A stretch of 64,000 nucleotides of DNA from Camarhynchus parvulus (lineage: Eukaryota; Chordata; Aves; Passeriformes; Thraupidae): NCBI RefSeq assembly GCF_901933205.1, contig NC_044574.1, positions 17,097,733 through 17,161,732 on the forward strand. Reading direction: 5' to 3'. The notes beneath the pieces are model-generated. The model saw only the letters and a list, made by a program, of their open reading frames with translations. It was not told where the DNA came from and did no database searches. Positions 39,824 to 50,247 of this stretch are shown piece by piece. Position 1 is the first letter of the stretch; each line of letters starts with the position of its first letter. Position numbers and translations under genes: made by a program.

Positions 39824-39902
39824 CGTGCGTGCGGCAGCCCGAGCGGTGGCAGCGATGGCCAGAGCCTTTCCGCTCGCGTGGCCGGCTTCTGCCACCCCTT
39901 CG
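39824..39902. promoter_or_regulatory. Short CpG-dense patch upstream of the second exon
   Basis: Twelve CpG dinucleotides fall in about 80 bases, in a genome region where CpG is otherwise rare, and two more lie near 39758-39772. The patch ends about 70 bases before the splice acceptor. CpG density like this usually marks unmethylated DNA, often a promoter or enhancer. The same stretch is open in the SLIT2 reading frame from an ATG at 39802. A promoter is inference; local GC-biased substitution would also explain it. Confidence 0.4.
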
Positions 39903-39974
39903 GGAGCCTTCCCTTCCACCTCGCCTTGCCAGCACGCCTCTCCCTTACAAATGCCTTCCTAATCTGTTTAACAG

Positions 39975-40046
39975 GCAACTGGATTACAACCAGATCAGCT
40001 GCATTGAAGATGGGGCGTTCAGGGCTCTGCGTGACCTGGAAGTGCT
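39975..40046 (+). CDS. SLIT2: SLIT2 exon: one leucine-rich repeat of domain D1
   Basis: A 72-nt symmetric exon with acceptor TTTAACAG and donor CT|GTAAGT. With the CT carried over from the previous exon it reads L, then [20 protein letters not shown] followed by LEVL: one LRR with the expected Leu, Asn and Phe positions. It matches recalled vertebrate SLIT2; as I recall SLIT3 has QLDNNHIS at this point. The repeat adds to the curved D1 solenoid. Third positions are 15 of 23 G/C, intermediate between the first and fourth exons. Skipping it would remove one repeat without shifting the frame. Unusually, the reading frame stays open upstream into the intron as far as an ATG at 39802. Confidence 0.97.
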
Positions 40047-43000
40047 GTAAGTATTCCTTGTATCTCTTACTCGTAGTGAGAGCTCAGTATCTGGGGAGTG
40101 CTAATGTAGCAGCTTATCTGCAAGCTGCAGCCTGGTGTCAGGATGCTCTAGTGAAAAGATGTCTTAAAATAATCCACTGTGATGTGCTATAAAATGGTAA
40201 GAAGATATGGAGAGGCATGGATACTCCTTTACTCCTCAAGACAGCCATTAAACATAATAATAATAAAAAAGCCATTGACAGAAACTGTAAGAAAAGAATA
40301 TATTTCATTTAAAAAAGGGGGAGGGCAGCAGAATTAATGAACCCAATTAATTTTGTACATTATCCATTACTGTTGATGTACTGAACATTTCAGAATTGCT
40401 TTTGTTGTATACTCATCATCAATTTGATCTTTTGATCACTGAGACTTAGTGTAAGGAACAATATGCTGTATCTATTTGACAATCCGGATGTTTTCAAAGA
40501 GGCACTTTCAAGCAAACCTTACAGCTATATGTTAAGATGTTTAGCACGTCCATGTCAATAGCCTCTTTTTAAAACATTTTAAGCTTTATGTGCGTAAATA
40601 CATTTGTATGTCAAGGAAAATATCTTTTTTTTGTGTCACAGAAGATTATTTTTGCAACACTTCTTTTCATACATTTTTTTCCACTTTCTTCAAATGGCTG
40701 TCAGTGAGGTTAAAGGTAACAAAATTATCATCTGAGAATAGTTACTGTAATGAGCAAAGTGCCTTAGTTCTCAAAGAATCTGAGGAACAGGACACATTCC
40801 TGAAATATTTGCTCTGTCAGTCAAAATGACACATTTTATTTGGATTTTCTTCATTAAGAAAAATGAAAGAATTTGTGAATTACTTCATGTTAATTTGAAT
40901 CACACCTGATAAATCACAACTTGAGCATGGTGAGGAAATAGGTTTTGTTGTGTTTGGGTTATTTGTTTTTTTTTTAAATATTCTCAAGAACAGAAGCTTC
41001 TCTGGCAATAGTGTCTGCATGTCTAAGAAACCAAAGAGTATGTGAGTAGCTGGTGGTAAAAGTTTTTTATTATTAAACACTAGTTGGTTTTACTTATGTG
41101 TGAATGAAACTGGCAGCCAAATTTGTTATTATTTTTTTATTTTATTTTGCAGTCATTGAATAACAAGCTTATTGTTAACTCTGGTATAAAGCCATGTAAA
41201 ATATAGTGTAGGTTCAATACTACATCTAATTGTTAAGTTGATGATTAGTTGTCTGTCAGTAAATGTGATGTTCTCTGATATTTTTATGTTTGGAACTCTT
41301 ATATGTGACAGAATATTTTTTCCAATGATAGCTCAATCTGCTTACTATGGTTTGGTTTTGGTTTTTTTTTGTTAATATGAGCCTTTCTTTACAAGTGCAA
41401 GGGTTAAAGGTTTATTAAAAAATAAATAAATACAATGTTTTCTGCATTTTTTAATGCTTGCAATTTTAGTGTTCTTGAAAGGTCATTCTTGCAGTTGAGG
41501 TCAGGGGTGCAATTTTTACACTGATTTCAATGAGTGGAGAAAGAGGAAAGAAACTTCTAAAATAACAGTCTGCTGAAAACTAGGTAGTTAGAATTTTTGT
41601 GAATGAATATACATAATCTATTAGCATTGTTCAAGTACATGACTGACTGTTTGCTGTCTTGAATTATGTGATAAAATTATGTAAAGATTTATGGCACTTG
41701 AAGAAATTGAAATAAACATTTCAAACACTACTGAAGTTTTTGTATCTAATTAAGCCTCCTTTACAATATGGCTTAAAGAATGAAAGCTGTGTAGATCAGA
41801 CCATACTGTATATGCACTGAGTAGCAAATAAGACTATTCGTGTTGTTTTCATTTGAAGTCAATTGTTCTAACTGAGCAGAGAGAGTGGATATTACTTCAA
41901 ACTTCAAGTTTGAGGTAAAGCTTTTAAATAGATTGTAATCCTGTTTAATAACAGTTTGAAATGCTTACCAAAGTAACAAGTCTTATAATTTAGTTAAATA
42001 ATTGTATAATTTTAGAGGCTGTTAGTGTTAAAAATACAAAATAGCCTGAATATTCCTCCCCATGAATTTCTGTGTTAGTTTTCCTTTGTCTTTTTTTTAA
42101 GGGAAATTTGCTGTATTTGGGAAACAGACTATGGGGAAAATATAACATTGACATGTTGAAAAAATGGAAATTGTCTACAAAATGGAAACAAGTCAATCAT
42201 CACAGTCTTTACTGTAGTATATAACATTTAGGTAAAAGTATTGAGCTAACTTTTTTAAAGTATATCTCTGTAATGAAATTAAACATTTTTATCATTACAG
42301 AGGAATAGCTATAACAATAATTTAATTCCATATGCATCCCTTACATCTATTCCTATATTTAGTTTTCTTTACCTTGAAAAAATGAAAAGCTTATATATAC
42401 AAAGTAGCAAGGCAAACATCAAACAGCCGAAATTGGAAATGAAAACATTTGTAGATTTGCCTTCTCTTAACAGCTATGGAAATACTGGCTGATTTCCCTT
42501 CATTGAAAATATATTATTTTTAAATCTTGTAAGAAGTTATGCAGGAAAAACTGTGGAAGCCATCATTTACCATGTGAACATCGTAAGAAAGCTCTGCCAC
42601 AACTTACTGACATTTATTCATTAAGACACCTCTTATGGATGTACCCAGTACATTGGCCATTTTTGTTGGTTTATTTTTGTTATGTTTTGAAAAGGAGCAC
42701 AGTTTCTCTATTTACTTGTTTGGGTTATTTTTGTTTTCTATTATTCTTCTTTCTGTTTATGTATCCGTAAGAACACACAGGGGAGATCCCTTATGCACAG
42801 CAAAAGAAAGATTTAGTACATGGAATGAGTAAGCACACAAAGATAAAATGCTGCACATTGCACCAGTAATTAATTGCTTGGTTAATGTGGAGATATATAT
42901 AGCTTATCCTGGTCAGGGTGCTGTGATTTTACCTTTCTGTGTTTCAAGATCAGACAGTACAAATAATTTGTTCAAAATAGGAATAAATTACAGTTTTTGT

Positions 43001-43913
43001 TTAAAAAAAAAAAAAAAGTAAAAAGGAAAATACCTTCTTTTTCAAAAGGGAGAAATGCTTTTTTTCAGTAGGAGTTATTATTTATTACTGTTCTAGTTAC
43101 ATAGAGCTCATTATCCATTCTGCTCAGATGAGTAATCTCTAAGTCACATCTGTAAATTCTATTGCTTGCTTCCTTTTTTTGGAGTAAAGCTTGTTTGCAT
43201 TTTATTTGCAGCCTAAAGACAATATTTAACTGCAAGTTAATTCATAAAGTTTCTGAATCTTTACAAACTACGTGTAATGAGTATAACGGCCTCTGTAGCC
43301 AAGAATTGGCTAAGATTTGTTCCTGGTTCTTATGTCAATTTCACAACAGTTTGTCCAAAATATAAATTACTAGTTTGCTGAAGTGTTACATTTCCTGGCT
43401 GCTAACATATTGGAAACTCCCCTATTGTTAAGGCAGCTCTGGATCATCTATAGTAACTCATTGCCTATAAAAGCCAAGCGCAGCCCAGAGTTAATATTTT
43501 CTAAAATTCATGGGAAAAAACCATTCAGCTCTTGTATCATCCATCAAAAATCAGACTTTCAGAAGACAGAAAGAGAAATCAGTATCCTAGAACCAAGACA
43601 TTTTCTCCAAGGACTCTCTTTTTTACCTCACGATGTCAAGTTTGGCTTGAATGCCAGAGATGTTATCAATATTGGTGGAAGATCCTTTTCAGTGAATTCT
43701 AGGCTACTGTGACCTCTTACTTAGGATTGATAATGCTAAAACCGTGGTATTTTGTTGTGGATTCAACAGGGAGGAAAAATATAACTAAAAGCAGGGAGCT
43801 TTTTCCTGATACACATCCCTAAAAACAGTACACCATGGCTTTCATTAGCTGTGTCTTTTTTTAAATGTGACAAAACTTCTAAGATGTTAATATGCTTCTT
43901 CTTGGCTTTGCAG
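40047..43913 (+). other. SLIT2: SLIT2 intron
   Basis: A 3.87-kb AT-rich intron with donor GTAAGT and a pyrimidine-rich acceptor ending CTTTGCAG. An A run lies at about 43003-43017. No mobile element, RNA gene or extra exon was recognised. Confidence 0.9.
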
Positions 43914-43985
43914 CACTCTCAACAATAACAACATCACTCGACTATCCGTGGCAAGTTTCAACCATATGCCCAAACTCAGAACATT
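43914..43985 (+). CDS. SLIT2: SLIT2 exon: one leucine-rich repeat of domain D1
   Basis: A 72-nt symmetric exon with acceptor GGCTTTGCAG and donor TT|GTGAGT. It completes the shared Leu codon and reads [20 protein letters not shown] followed by LRT, then two bases of a Phe codon. [10 protein letters not shown] is a textbook LRR face. [15 protein letters not shown] is SLIT2-like; recalled SLIT3 has RILVTSFNHMPKIRT. It is the third of three in-phase, equal-length LRR exons in this window, a modular layout consistent with repeat duplication in the SLIT family. Confidence 0.97.
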
Positions 43986-46691
43986 GTGAGTAGTCCCACT
44001 GAATCTGGCTGCCATTTTTATCATTTTTCTTTTACTCCTATTAAGTTTTGTCAGGGATCTGCCAATACATATACAGTCAAAGCAAGCATAAGCTCAAATA
44101 AGAATATTGATGTCTCATGAGGTTGACGATTGTAAATTCTGTGTGTGTGTCTGTGGAAGCTCATTCTGAAAGGTAAACCTAACAAATGACCCCAAAGCTA
44201 CACGTGCGGCTCAGGAGATAAAGAAGTTGTATCCTTTTACATCAGCTTTTTTAGGATATGAAATGAATAAGTATTTAAATCCATTTCATGGCCTCTTCCC
44301 AAATGGGATTTCCGTAGTGCTGTATTCAGTGACAGAAAAGCTTCACCTTCTCACCAAAAAAAGATGAGGGCAGGGGGAATTCTTCTTACATGTTACAGCT
44401 ATATAAAGAAGTAAATTGATGTTTTTTGAAAGTCAAAGATTTGTTTTACTTTGAGCTTTTGAATGGGTCACATTTCATTTTGGAACATCGGAGATTCTTT
44501 GATTGACTGTCAGATGTGATAAATGGGAAATCTTTATGCTTTTATTACTGTACTGCTAGCAGACCTAATTAAACTAAACTGGCTTGCCAACATTCTTTGT
44601 AACATAAAATTATAGCATCATCCGGTAGTGCTATTATAATTAAAGTTGTGTCAGCATTTACAATAAGGTCCCCACTTTTAGAGGTTATGACTTTGTCAGA
44701 GGAGCACTTCAGGTGTCTAAAACAAAGCACAGTGACAAGACTGTCTGTGTATGCAAGTTATCTGGGCTAGAATTATGTTTTGGTATTTTTATATGGAATA
44801 CAAATAAATCTAGATTGTGTTGACTGGCAAAACCAGGTTTGGTGCAGAGACTCGCTTTTAACAGGTTTTCCAGTGAAGTAGGAATTAAGAATGAATGGGA
44901 TGTTTCTATCAGAGCTCAAGAGTAGCTGTTAGTGTTAGATTGCTTTTACAAAAAACCTGTCTAGTTTCTTTTACCCATGTTGAGTTGCGCAACTGATCTG
45001 AAATCAGTAGGACTATTCACCCAGGTTAAGATGTGGCTTGTAACTGAAGAACTTCACGCAGGTGAGTAGTTCTGTTGATTTCGTAACAGAATTGCAACTA
45101 CTTTTGCTTGGACAAATACAAGAGTATTTAAATAGTGCTGACCATGGGCTTTTGGTGACCTCAGGTAGAGTTTGATAATAGAATTTCCTTCTGTTCTTTT
45201 AGGCCCGAGTCTTGAAAATGTGCAATCTGTACTTTTTTTGAACTTTCAAATATGGTATCTGTTTTGAACCATAAAATAGAATTAATAAAATCAGTAATAT
45301 TTACATTTTCTTTGGTTAGGGTATTTCATTTTCTGAAAATATATTTTATAAACAAAATAAAATGGACACACAAAATCCTGGATTACATCTGTGGCATTTG
45401 CAGTCAGAATATGCTTGTATAACTATACTGATTTTGGTGGCATGACTTCTGATTTGGTATGGTCTTCATGCCTACAGCTGGCCACAGATTGTGGTGAATG
45501 AGTGTACTGTATTGTGAACTGTATTTGCAAAGCATCCGCCCAAGAATTAGCACAGGAAAATATATTGCCTTTAATTTATAGTCATTTATGGGGTGAAAAG
45601 GTGTTGGTTAATATTCTAGTTTATGTTGGTTACACATTTCATGTTGCTTTGCAGATTTATTTTTTAATGGATTAGTTAGACTCTTTGTCTGCTTTCTGAA
45701 TTTCCTGCACTTCCTTTCCAGTTATTTAGTTAGGATTGAGCACCTCAGCTAAAAAGGACCAAAATGGCATGTCCCTGTTATGGATGATTCTGAGTAACAA
45801 TTTGATTTATAGCTGTGGACATCCTTTGCGGTAGTTTAAGAAAATGTAAGAGCCAGAGAAGAGTAATTTACCTAATTCAGTGAATACATTTGTCTGATAT
45901 TTTATCAATGGCAAAGTGCTTTTTGCCACTTGGCAAGGAGCCATGGTCTTGTGTAAGACCACACCAACAAAGAGACAACTTTCTTAATTCCATCACTTGC
46001 TTCCATTTGGTCTTTTAATTAATTTCAGGGATTGCTTAAAGTGTAGATCCCTAGCAGCCAAAAGCAGCTAATCCCATTTTCTGCTATTAAACAACTAGAG
46101 AGGAAATCAGAAAAGAGATGCGAAAGAAGGTGCTTTATATTGAGTTATTACTCTATCTTGTTCAGCAGAAAATGAGTATGACCTCCTAAAGGGATCTTTC
46201 AGGCTGTTTCTATGAAGACTAATAATGGCCAGACTTATAGATACATCTAATTGGAAACAAAATCTTTTATTAACCCTTTTTTTCTGACATTATAGTATTA
46301 CCACTCTAGGGCAATGTTCTTGAGATATTTTTGTCTTACTCCCTATTTATGGAGATCTGGACTAAAAAGCCCTATGTCACCTTTCAAGCTTTTGTATATT
46401 TACTTATTTCTTTTAGACAAAGAAGAGGAAACTGCAGGAAAGTTAAATTATTAGGAAGCCTTCTTTTTTTTCCAGTTAATTAGACCGCAAATAAAAAAGT
46501 AATTTTGCTGCTTGTATAGTTTCATTTATCAACTTGTAACTCCCAGACTTTCAATGAAAGATGCAAAAAGTTAATTAATAAAAATTAATGAATGGGCACA
46601 GTAGCTTTCTGAAGGGAGGGCTGGGCAAGCTGGCGGCTTTGCTGTTTGTTCTTCCTAACGGGAGGGTGTTGCCGTGTCTGGTTCCGTGCAG
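43986..46691 (+). other. SLIT2: SLIT2 intron
   Basis: A 2.7-kb intron with donor GTGAGT and acceptor CCGTGCAG. A short GT run lies near 44142. The last 100 bases turn GC-richer on entering the next exon and give a poor pyrimidine tract (GTTGCCGTGTCTGGTTCC), so this acceptor looks weaker than its neighbours. No mobile element or gene was recognised. Confidence 0.9.
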
Positions 46692-46855
46692 CCGCCTCCA
46701 CTCCAACAACCTGTACTGCGACTGCCACCTGGCCTGGCTGTCGGACTGGCTGCGGCAGCGGCCGCGCGTGGGGCTCTACACGCAGTGCATGGGCCCGTCC
46801 CACCTCCGCGGGCACAACGTGGCCGAGGTCCAGAAGCGCGAGTTTGTCTGCAGCG
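46692..46855 (+). CDS. SLIT2: SLIT2 exon: last D1 repeat and LRRCT cap
   Basis: A 164-nt exon. With TT from the previous exon it starts F, then [20 protein letters not shown], continues [20 protein letters not shown] and [14 protein letters not shown], and ends with one base of the next codon before GTAAG. The CDC pair, the Trp-Leu-xx-Trp-Leu core and the two later cysteines (TQC, FVC) are the four-cysteine LRRCT cap closing D1. [13 protein letters not shown] distinguishes SLIT2 from SLIT3 (recalled as TIGQFTLCMAP). Base use is striking: 53 of 54 complete codons end in G or C, the one exception being TTT. In 5'-to-3' order it enters in phase 2 and leaves in phase 1, so skipping it would shift the frame. 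Confidence 0.98.
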
Positions 46856-47342
46856 GTAAGAGAAATGGGCTGGCCCGGCCACTCCTGCCTTCAGCCACAC
46901 CTGCTCACACCCCAGGGCTGCATGCTGGCTTCTGCATAATCCCAGCCTGAATGCTTATTAAGAAAAGCCTAATTGTTTTTAGTGGTGTTTGTGGGGGTGC
47001 TCGTGTCCTTGTGAATTTTGTGTAAATATTGCATTTGCATAGATTTTATGGCCTTCTAAAAGTATAATTGTGGGGGAGAGATACCGAAAATTAAATAAAA
47101 GGTGTACTGATTGAGACCATAAACCTGTTAGTAATAAGGATTTTTAAAAAAACTTTACAAGTATATACTTGTTTTTTTCTGACTTTTAAATATTACTCTG
47201 TATCGCTAAGTAACTTTCTGAATTTTATTGTTGTGCTTTAATGCATAAGGTTATTTTTTATATGAAATAATGAAATGACTAACAGTTCATTACTAATCAC
47301 ATTTTCTCTATTCAATTTTTTTCCTTTATTTGTATCTTCTAG
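46856..47342 (+). other. SLIT2: SLIT2 intron upstream of the microexon
   Basis: A short 487-bp intron with donor GTAAGA and a strong acceptor: about 35 bases of almost pure pyrimidine ending in TATCTTCTAG. TGC words occur about 100-115 bases upstream of the acceptor (TTGTGCTTTAATGC); TGC motifs are known to recruit the neuronal microexon factor SRRM4, although usually nearer the splice site. CTCTATTC and TTTTTTTCC stretches could bind PTB-type repressors. These regulatory readings are inference. Confidence 0.8.
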
Positions 47343-47354
47343 ATGAGGAAGAAG
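47343..47354 (+). CDS. SLIT2: SLIT2 12-nt microexon (Asp-Glu-Glu-Glu), GC donor
   Basis: The 12 bases ATGAGGAAGAAG sit between a strong TTCTAG acceptor and GCAAGT, a good match to the GC-type 5' splice site (AG|GCAAGT). The upstream exon ends in phase 1 with G and the downstream exon starts GT, so inclusion gives Ser-Asp-Glu-Glu-Glu-Gly-His and skipping gives Ser-Gly-His; both stay in frame. I recall mammalian SLIT2 forms with and without DEEE at this spot, which supports a conserved alternative exon. It lies in the hinge between the D1 LRRCT cap and the D2 LRRNT cap, adding four acidic residues beside the ROBO-binding domain. Usage cannot be told from DNA. Confidence 0.88.
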
Positions 47355-49206
47355 GCAAGTTTATCTTTCTTATTTAAATATTTTTACCCTCACATTGAAA
47401 ATTTTCTGTCAATTTTGTCTACTGTTTCAAGTTTTGCCAAGAACATTAAAAACCAGCTGCAATATTGCTGTCTTTTCAGTGGTTCAGCACGATTTCTCCT
47501 ACTGGTTGATTTTCTGCAAACCCCCAGAAGCCTATTGCCAAATATGCCAAAATTTTCACAGATCTATGTTTCTAAAAATAGTTTTATGGAGGACACAATG
47601 TTCTGTCCTTATTAAATAGCCTCTGACATTGAAGTGTAGGGCACTGCCATGTTTGCACGGCAAATGCTAACAGTGTTCTTGTCACTAATTCTGCCTTTAT
47701 GTGCATTTAAAAAGGTTCCTAACAAGATAATTTCATGATATATCTTACATGTTAATGTTATGGCTGCAGAGCCTGGATGTCAAGAACAGTTTTATGACTT
47801 GATCATTATAATGCTAATTATTAGCAAGGGGAATAACCATGTTTTCTCTCTGAATCGCTGTGTTTTTGTTCAATAGAGGTAGGTTAAACATTTCCTTCCT
47901 GGTAGTATAAAAAGAATAGTGTGTGTTATTAGATTTGATAATTGTTTTTACTTTTGTAACACCAACATAAATCTGAAGTCAAATTATTATATTGTAAAAT
48001 TCTGTCTCAGAGTATCATAGAATGCTTGGCTTGGAAGAGATCTTAAAGATCATCTTCCAATTCCCCTGCCATGGTCAGGGACACCTTCCACCAGACTAGA
48101 TTGCTCAAAGACCTATCCAACCTGGCCTCAATATCTTTTCAGCAATTTAGTACTTGGACAGTTGTTATATGAAGTTTCAAGTGGGAACAGCACTGCCTGC
48201 AAGTTACATTATCAGTGTACCCTTCTTATATTCATGTATGACATTAAATATTGTGAGATAGATCTTAAGTTAAATTGTGGTTTCATAGTCAAGAAGTTGT
48301 TTCTTTGTTCCCTTGAGAATATTAAAACAGTCTCTAGCTTTATATAACCTAATGAAAAAAGAAAGAAAAGGGTGTTGTGTCTTTCTCATCCCTTTGTGTC
48401 TTTCTGTATCATAATGAAACAACTGTTCTGTATCATTTAATTGATAGAAGAATGAGTGCATTAATGTATTATAAAATGTGCAGTCTATCTATTTGCAGGG
48501 AAATATAATAAGGTTTTTAATTTCTAAAGCAGACCTAAATAGGAAATGACTGAGCTTAAATGCAATTAAAAATTTTGACTGTAACATACAACTCTAAGAA
48601 ATCAGTATACTAGCCGCCTGAGTTGGCAAGAATGGCAGATTGTGGGAGGAAGTCTGCTGAACTAAAACAGACTGAGAGATATGAAGTCAAATTTTTTGTG
48701 TATTTTTGTGTGAGTGAATGAAAATGTCATTAAATGAATGAAAACTCCAAAATTTTCTATAAGCAATACATAACTGAAGGACCATATTCAAATAAATATT
48801 TGCAGAACAGAACAAAACTGGCAGGTCACCTTCAGTGCTCAAAGCAAAGTTTGTTCTTTTCTCTTGACATGCATTTTTTTAATACTATACAGCATTCTGA
48901 AAACTAAATAAATCAGTAATTGGTTTTCAATAGCATACAGCAAATAAAATATATCGGAAAAATGGATCACAGTCTTCTTAAACAAGATGATTGTGAATGG
49001 CTGTTACTAAAAAAGTTGAAAAATTATGTAGTGCTGTCACAATAGCTGAGCATTTGTCTTTCACCTCTCTGGGTTGTATCAACATATTAGTATTAAATGT
49101 GTGTTCAAATAAATGCAGTTTGAAAGTACTGATAGGCTACAATGTTTATTTTAGAAATTCTGCCTTAAATTTTTCAAGTAAGTGTAAAATGTGCTTTCCT
49201 TTGCAG
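47355..49206 (+). other. SLIT2: SLIT2 intron downstream of the microexon
   Basis: A 1.85-kb intron that starts with a GC rather than GT donor and ends TTCCTTTGCAG. When the microexon is skipped, the combined intron runs 46856-49206 (2.35 kb). It contains a CR1 3' end fragment on the minus strand (48014-48145). The remaining sequence is AT-rich and unremarkable. TCTTTCTTATTT just after the donor is pyrimidine-rich and could bind splicing regulators. Confidence 0.85.
48014..48145 (-). mobile_element. CR1 LINE 3' terminal fragment
   Basis: The plus strand reads ATCATAGAATG, then GGCTTGGAAGAGATCTTAAA, GATCATCTTCCAA, CCCCTGCCATGGTCAGGGAC, ACCTTCCACCAGACTAGATT and CAACCTGGCCT. This is the reverse complement of the bird CR1 3' end, including the ATTCTATGAT terminus at 48014. 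It is a 5'-truncated copy of about 130 bp, and one of the strongest pointers to a bird genome. Confidence 0.92.
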
Positions 49207-49345
49207 GTCACCAGTCCTTTATGGCTCCATCCTGCAGTGTCTTGCACTGCCCTACTGCATGCACCTGTAGCAACAACATCGTGGACTGTCGTGGGAAAGG
49301 CCTTACTGAGATCCCAACAAACCTTCCAGAAACCATCACTGAAAT
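49207..49345 (+). CDS. SLIT2: SLIT2 exon: hinge and LRRNT cap of domain D2
   Basis: A 139-nt exon with acceptor CTTTGCAG and donor AT|GTGTGT. It completes a Gly codon and reads [20 protein letters not shown], then [20 protein letters not shown] and ETITE, ending with two bases of the next codon (Ile in other SLIT2 proteins). The spaced cysteines CSVLHC, CTC and VDC form the LRRNT cap that opens D2, the LRR domain that binds the first Ig domain of ROBO. The text agrees with recalled human SLIT2 except Thr for Ala in CPTAC. The donor GTGTGT is less ideal than GTAAGT. The exon returns the reading to the phase-2 register used by the LRR exons. Confidence 0.97.
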
Positions 49346-49675
49346 GTGTGTAATCTGACTTATTTTCTATTAACTTACATAAAACATTTTTTCCTATGTA
49401 TTAGTTTTTGTTATTTGTATACATTAATGCATTATATAGGGGAGGAATTTTGATATATATCTTCAACCTCAGATATAAAAATGAATATGCAGTTGTATGA
49501 AAGCACTTAAGAGCTTTATGCTATCTTATGAGTTATTTTTGTTTGTGCTACTCATATTTCATGAGTAAACTGCATTCTGCATTGGTTTAAAAAGAGTTTG
49601 GGAATCCTTGCTCTTCCAGAAGTGAATGGCTTTTCACTGCAGTCTCTAATGCCTGTTGCCTTCAGGGTCTCTTTC

Positions 49676-50247
49676 TGTGCTGGTTTTGGCTGAGATAGGA
49701 TCAGTTTTCTTCATAGTAGCTGGTACAAAGCCATGTTTAGCATTTGAAAATAGTGTTGATAAAACAGATACTTTTGGTGCTGCTGAGCAGTGCTTACACA
49801 GAACCAAGGCCTTTCTGCTCCTCACCCAACTCCACCAGAGGAGGCTGGAAAGCATGATGAGTTGGGAGGGGACCCAGCTGACCCCAGATGACCCAAGAGA
49901 TATCCTATGCCATGTGGCATCATGCTCAGCATATAAGCTGGGCGAAGAACAAGAATGGTGAGAGGTTCAGAGTGATGGCATTTGTCTTCCCAAGTCACTG
50001 TTACATGAGACAGAGCCCTGCTGTCCTGGAGATGGCTGAACACCTGTCTGCCCTTGGGAAGTGGCAAATGAATCCTGTGCTTTGCTTTTTTCACATGCAG
50101 CTTTTGCTTTACCTGTTGAACTACCTTTGTCTTAGCCCATGAGTTTTTGCAGTTTTAACCTAATGATTCTCTCCCCTGTCCTTTTGTGGCTGGGCTGAGT
50201 GGGCAGCTTTGTGAGGCTTAGTCACCAGCTGGGGTTAAACTGTGCCA
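49676..50247 (+). mobile_element. Solo LTR of an avian endogenous retrovirus
   Basis: The segment opens TGTGCTGGTTTTGGCTGAGA and closes CTGGGGTTAAACTGTGCCA, so it has TG...CA ends, and inner blocks match a bird ERV LTR type I recall: TTTTCTTCATAGTAGCTGGT, CTTACACAGAACCAAGGCCT, GAGTTGGGAGGGGACCCAGC, GATATCCTATGCCATGTGGC, CATATAAGCTGGG, TGTCTTAGCCCATGAGTTTT and ATTCTCTCCCCTGTCC. The TATA-like box (about 49931-49938) sits in the expected middle third. No internal retroviral region or second LTR is present, so it is a solo LTR left by recombination. Flanks (CTTTC before, CTCAC after) show no clean target duplication, so it is old or the ends are a few bases off. The family (ERVL or ERVK type) cannot be fixed by eye. 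Confidence 0.85.

Larger units (their letters stand above)
30713..39974 (+). other. SLIT2: SLIT2 intron
   Basis: A 9.26-kb intron with donor GTAAGT and acceptor TTTAACAG. It holds a 25-bp tandem duplication (31424-31473), a CR1 3' end (32840-33156), a short TA run (33351-33368), a moderately GC-richer segment around 34070-34290, and a GC- and CpG-rich zone from about 39430 to the acceptor. The rest is ordinary AT-rich intron with no gene recognised; the open frames at 34008-34430 (minus) and 35043-35312 (plus) have no supporting features. Confidence 0.9.

Noticed and set aside
39710..40192. 160-codon plus-strand open frame overlapping the second exon
   Set aside because: It crosses the real SLIT2 exon in a different frame and ignores both splice sites; only the 39802 frame agrees with SLIT2.
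48997..49353. 118-codon plus-strand open frame overlapping the D2 LRRNT exon
   Set aside because: It reads the exon in the wrong frame; the SLIT2 frame starts with GT at 49207 after the phase-1 junction.
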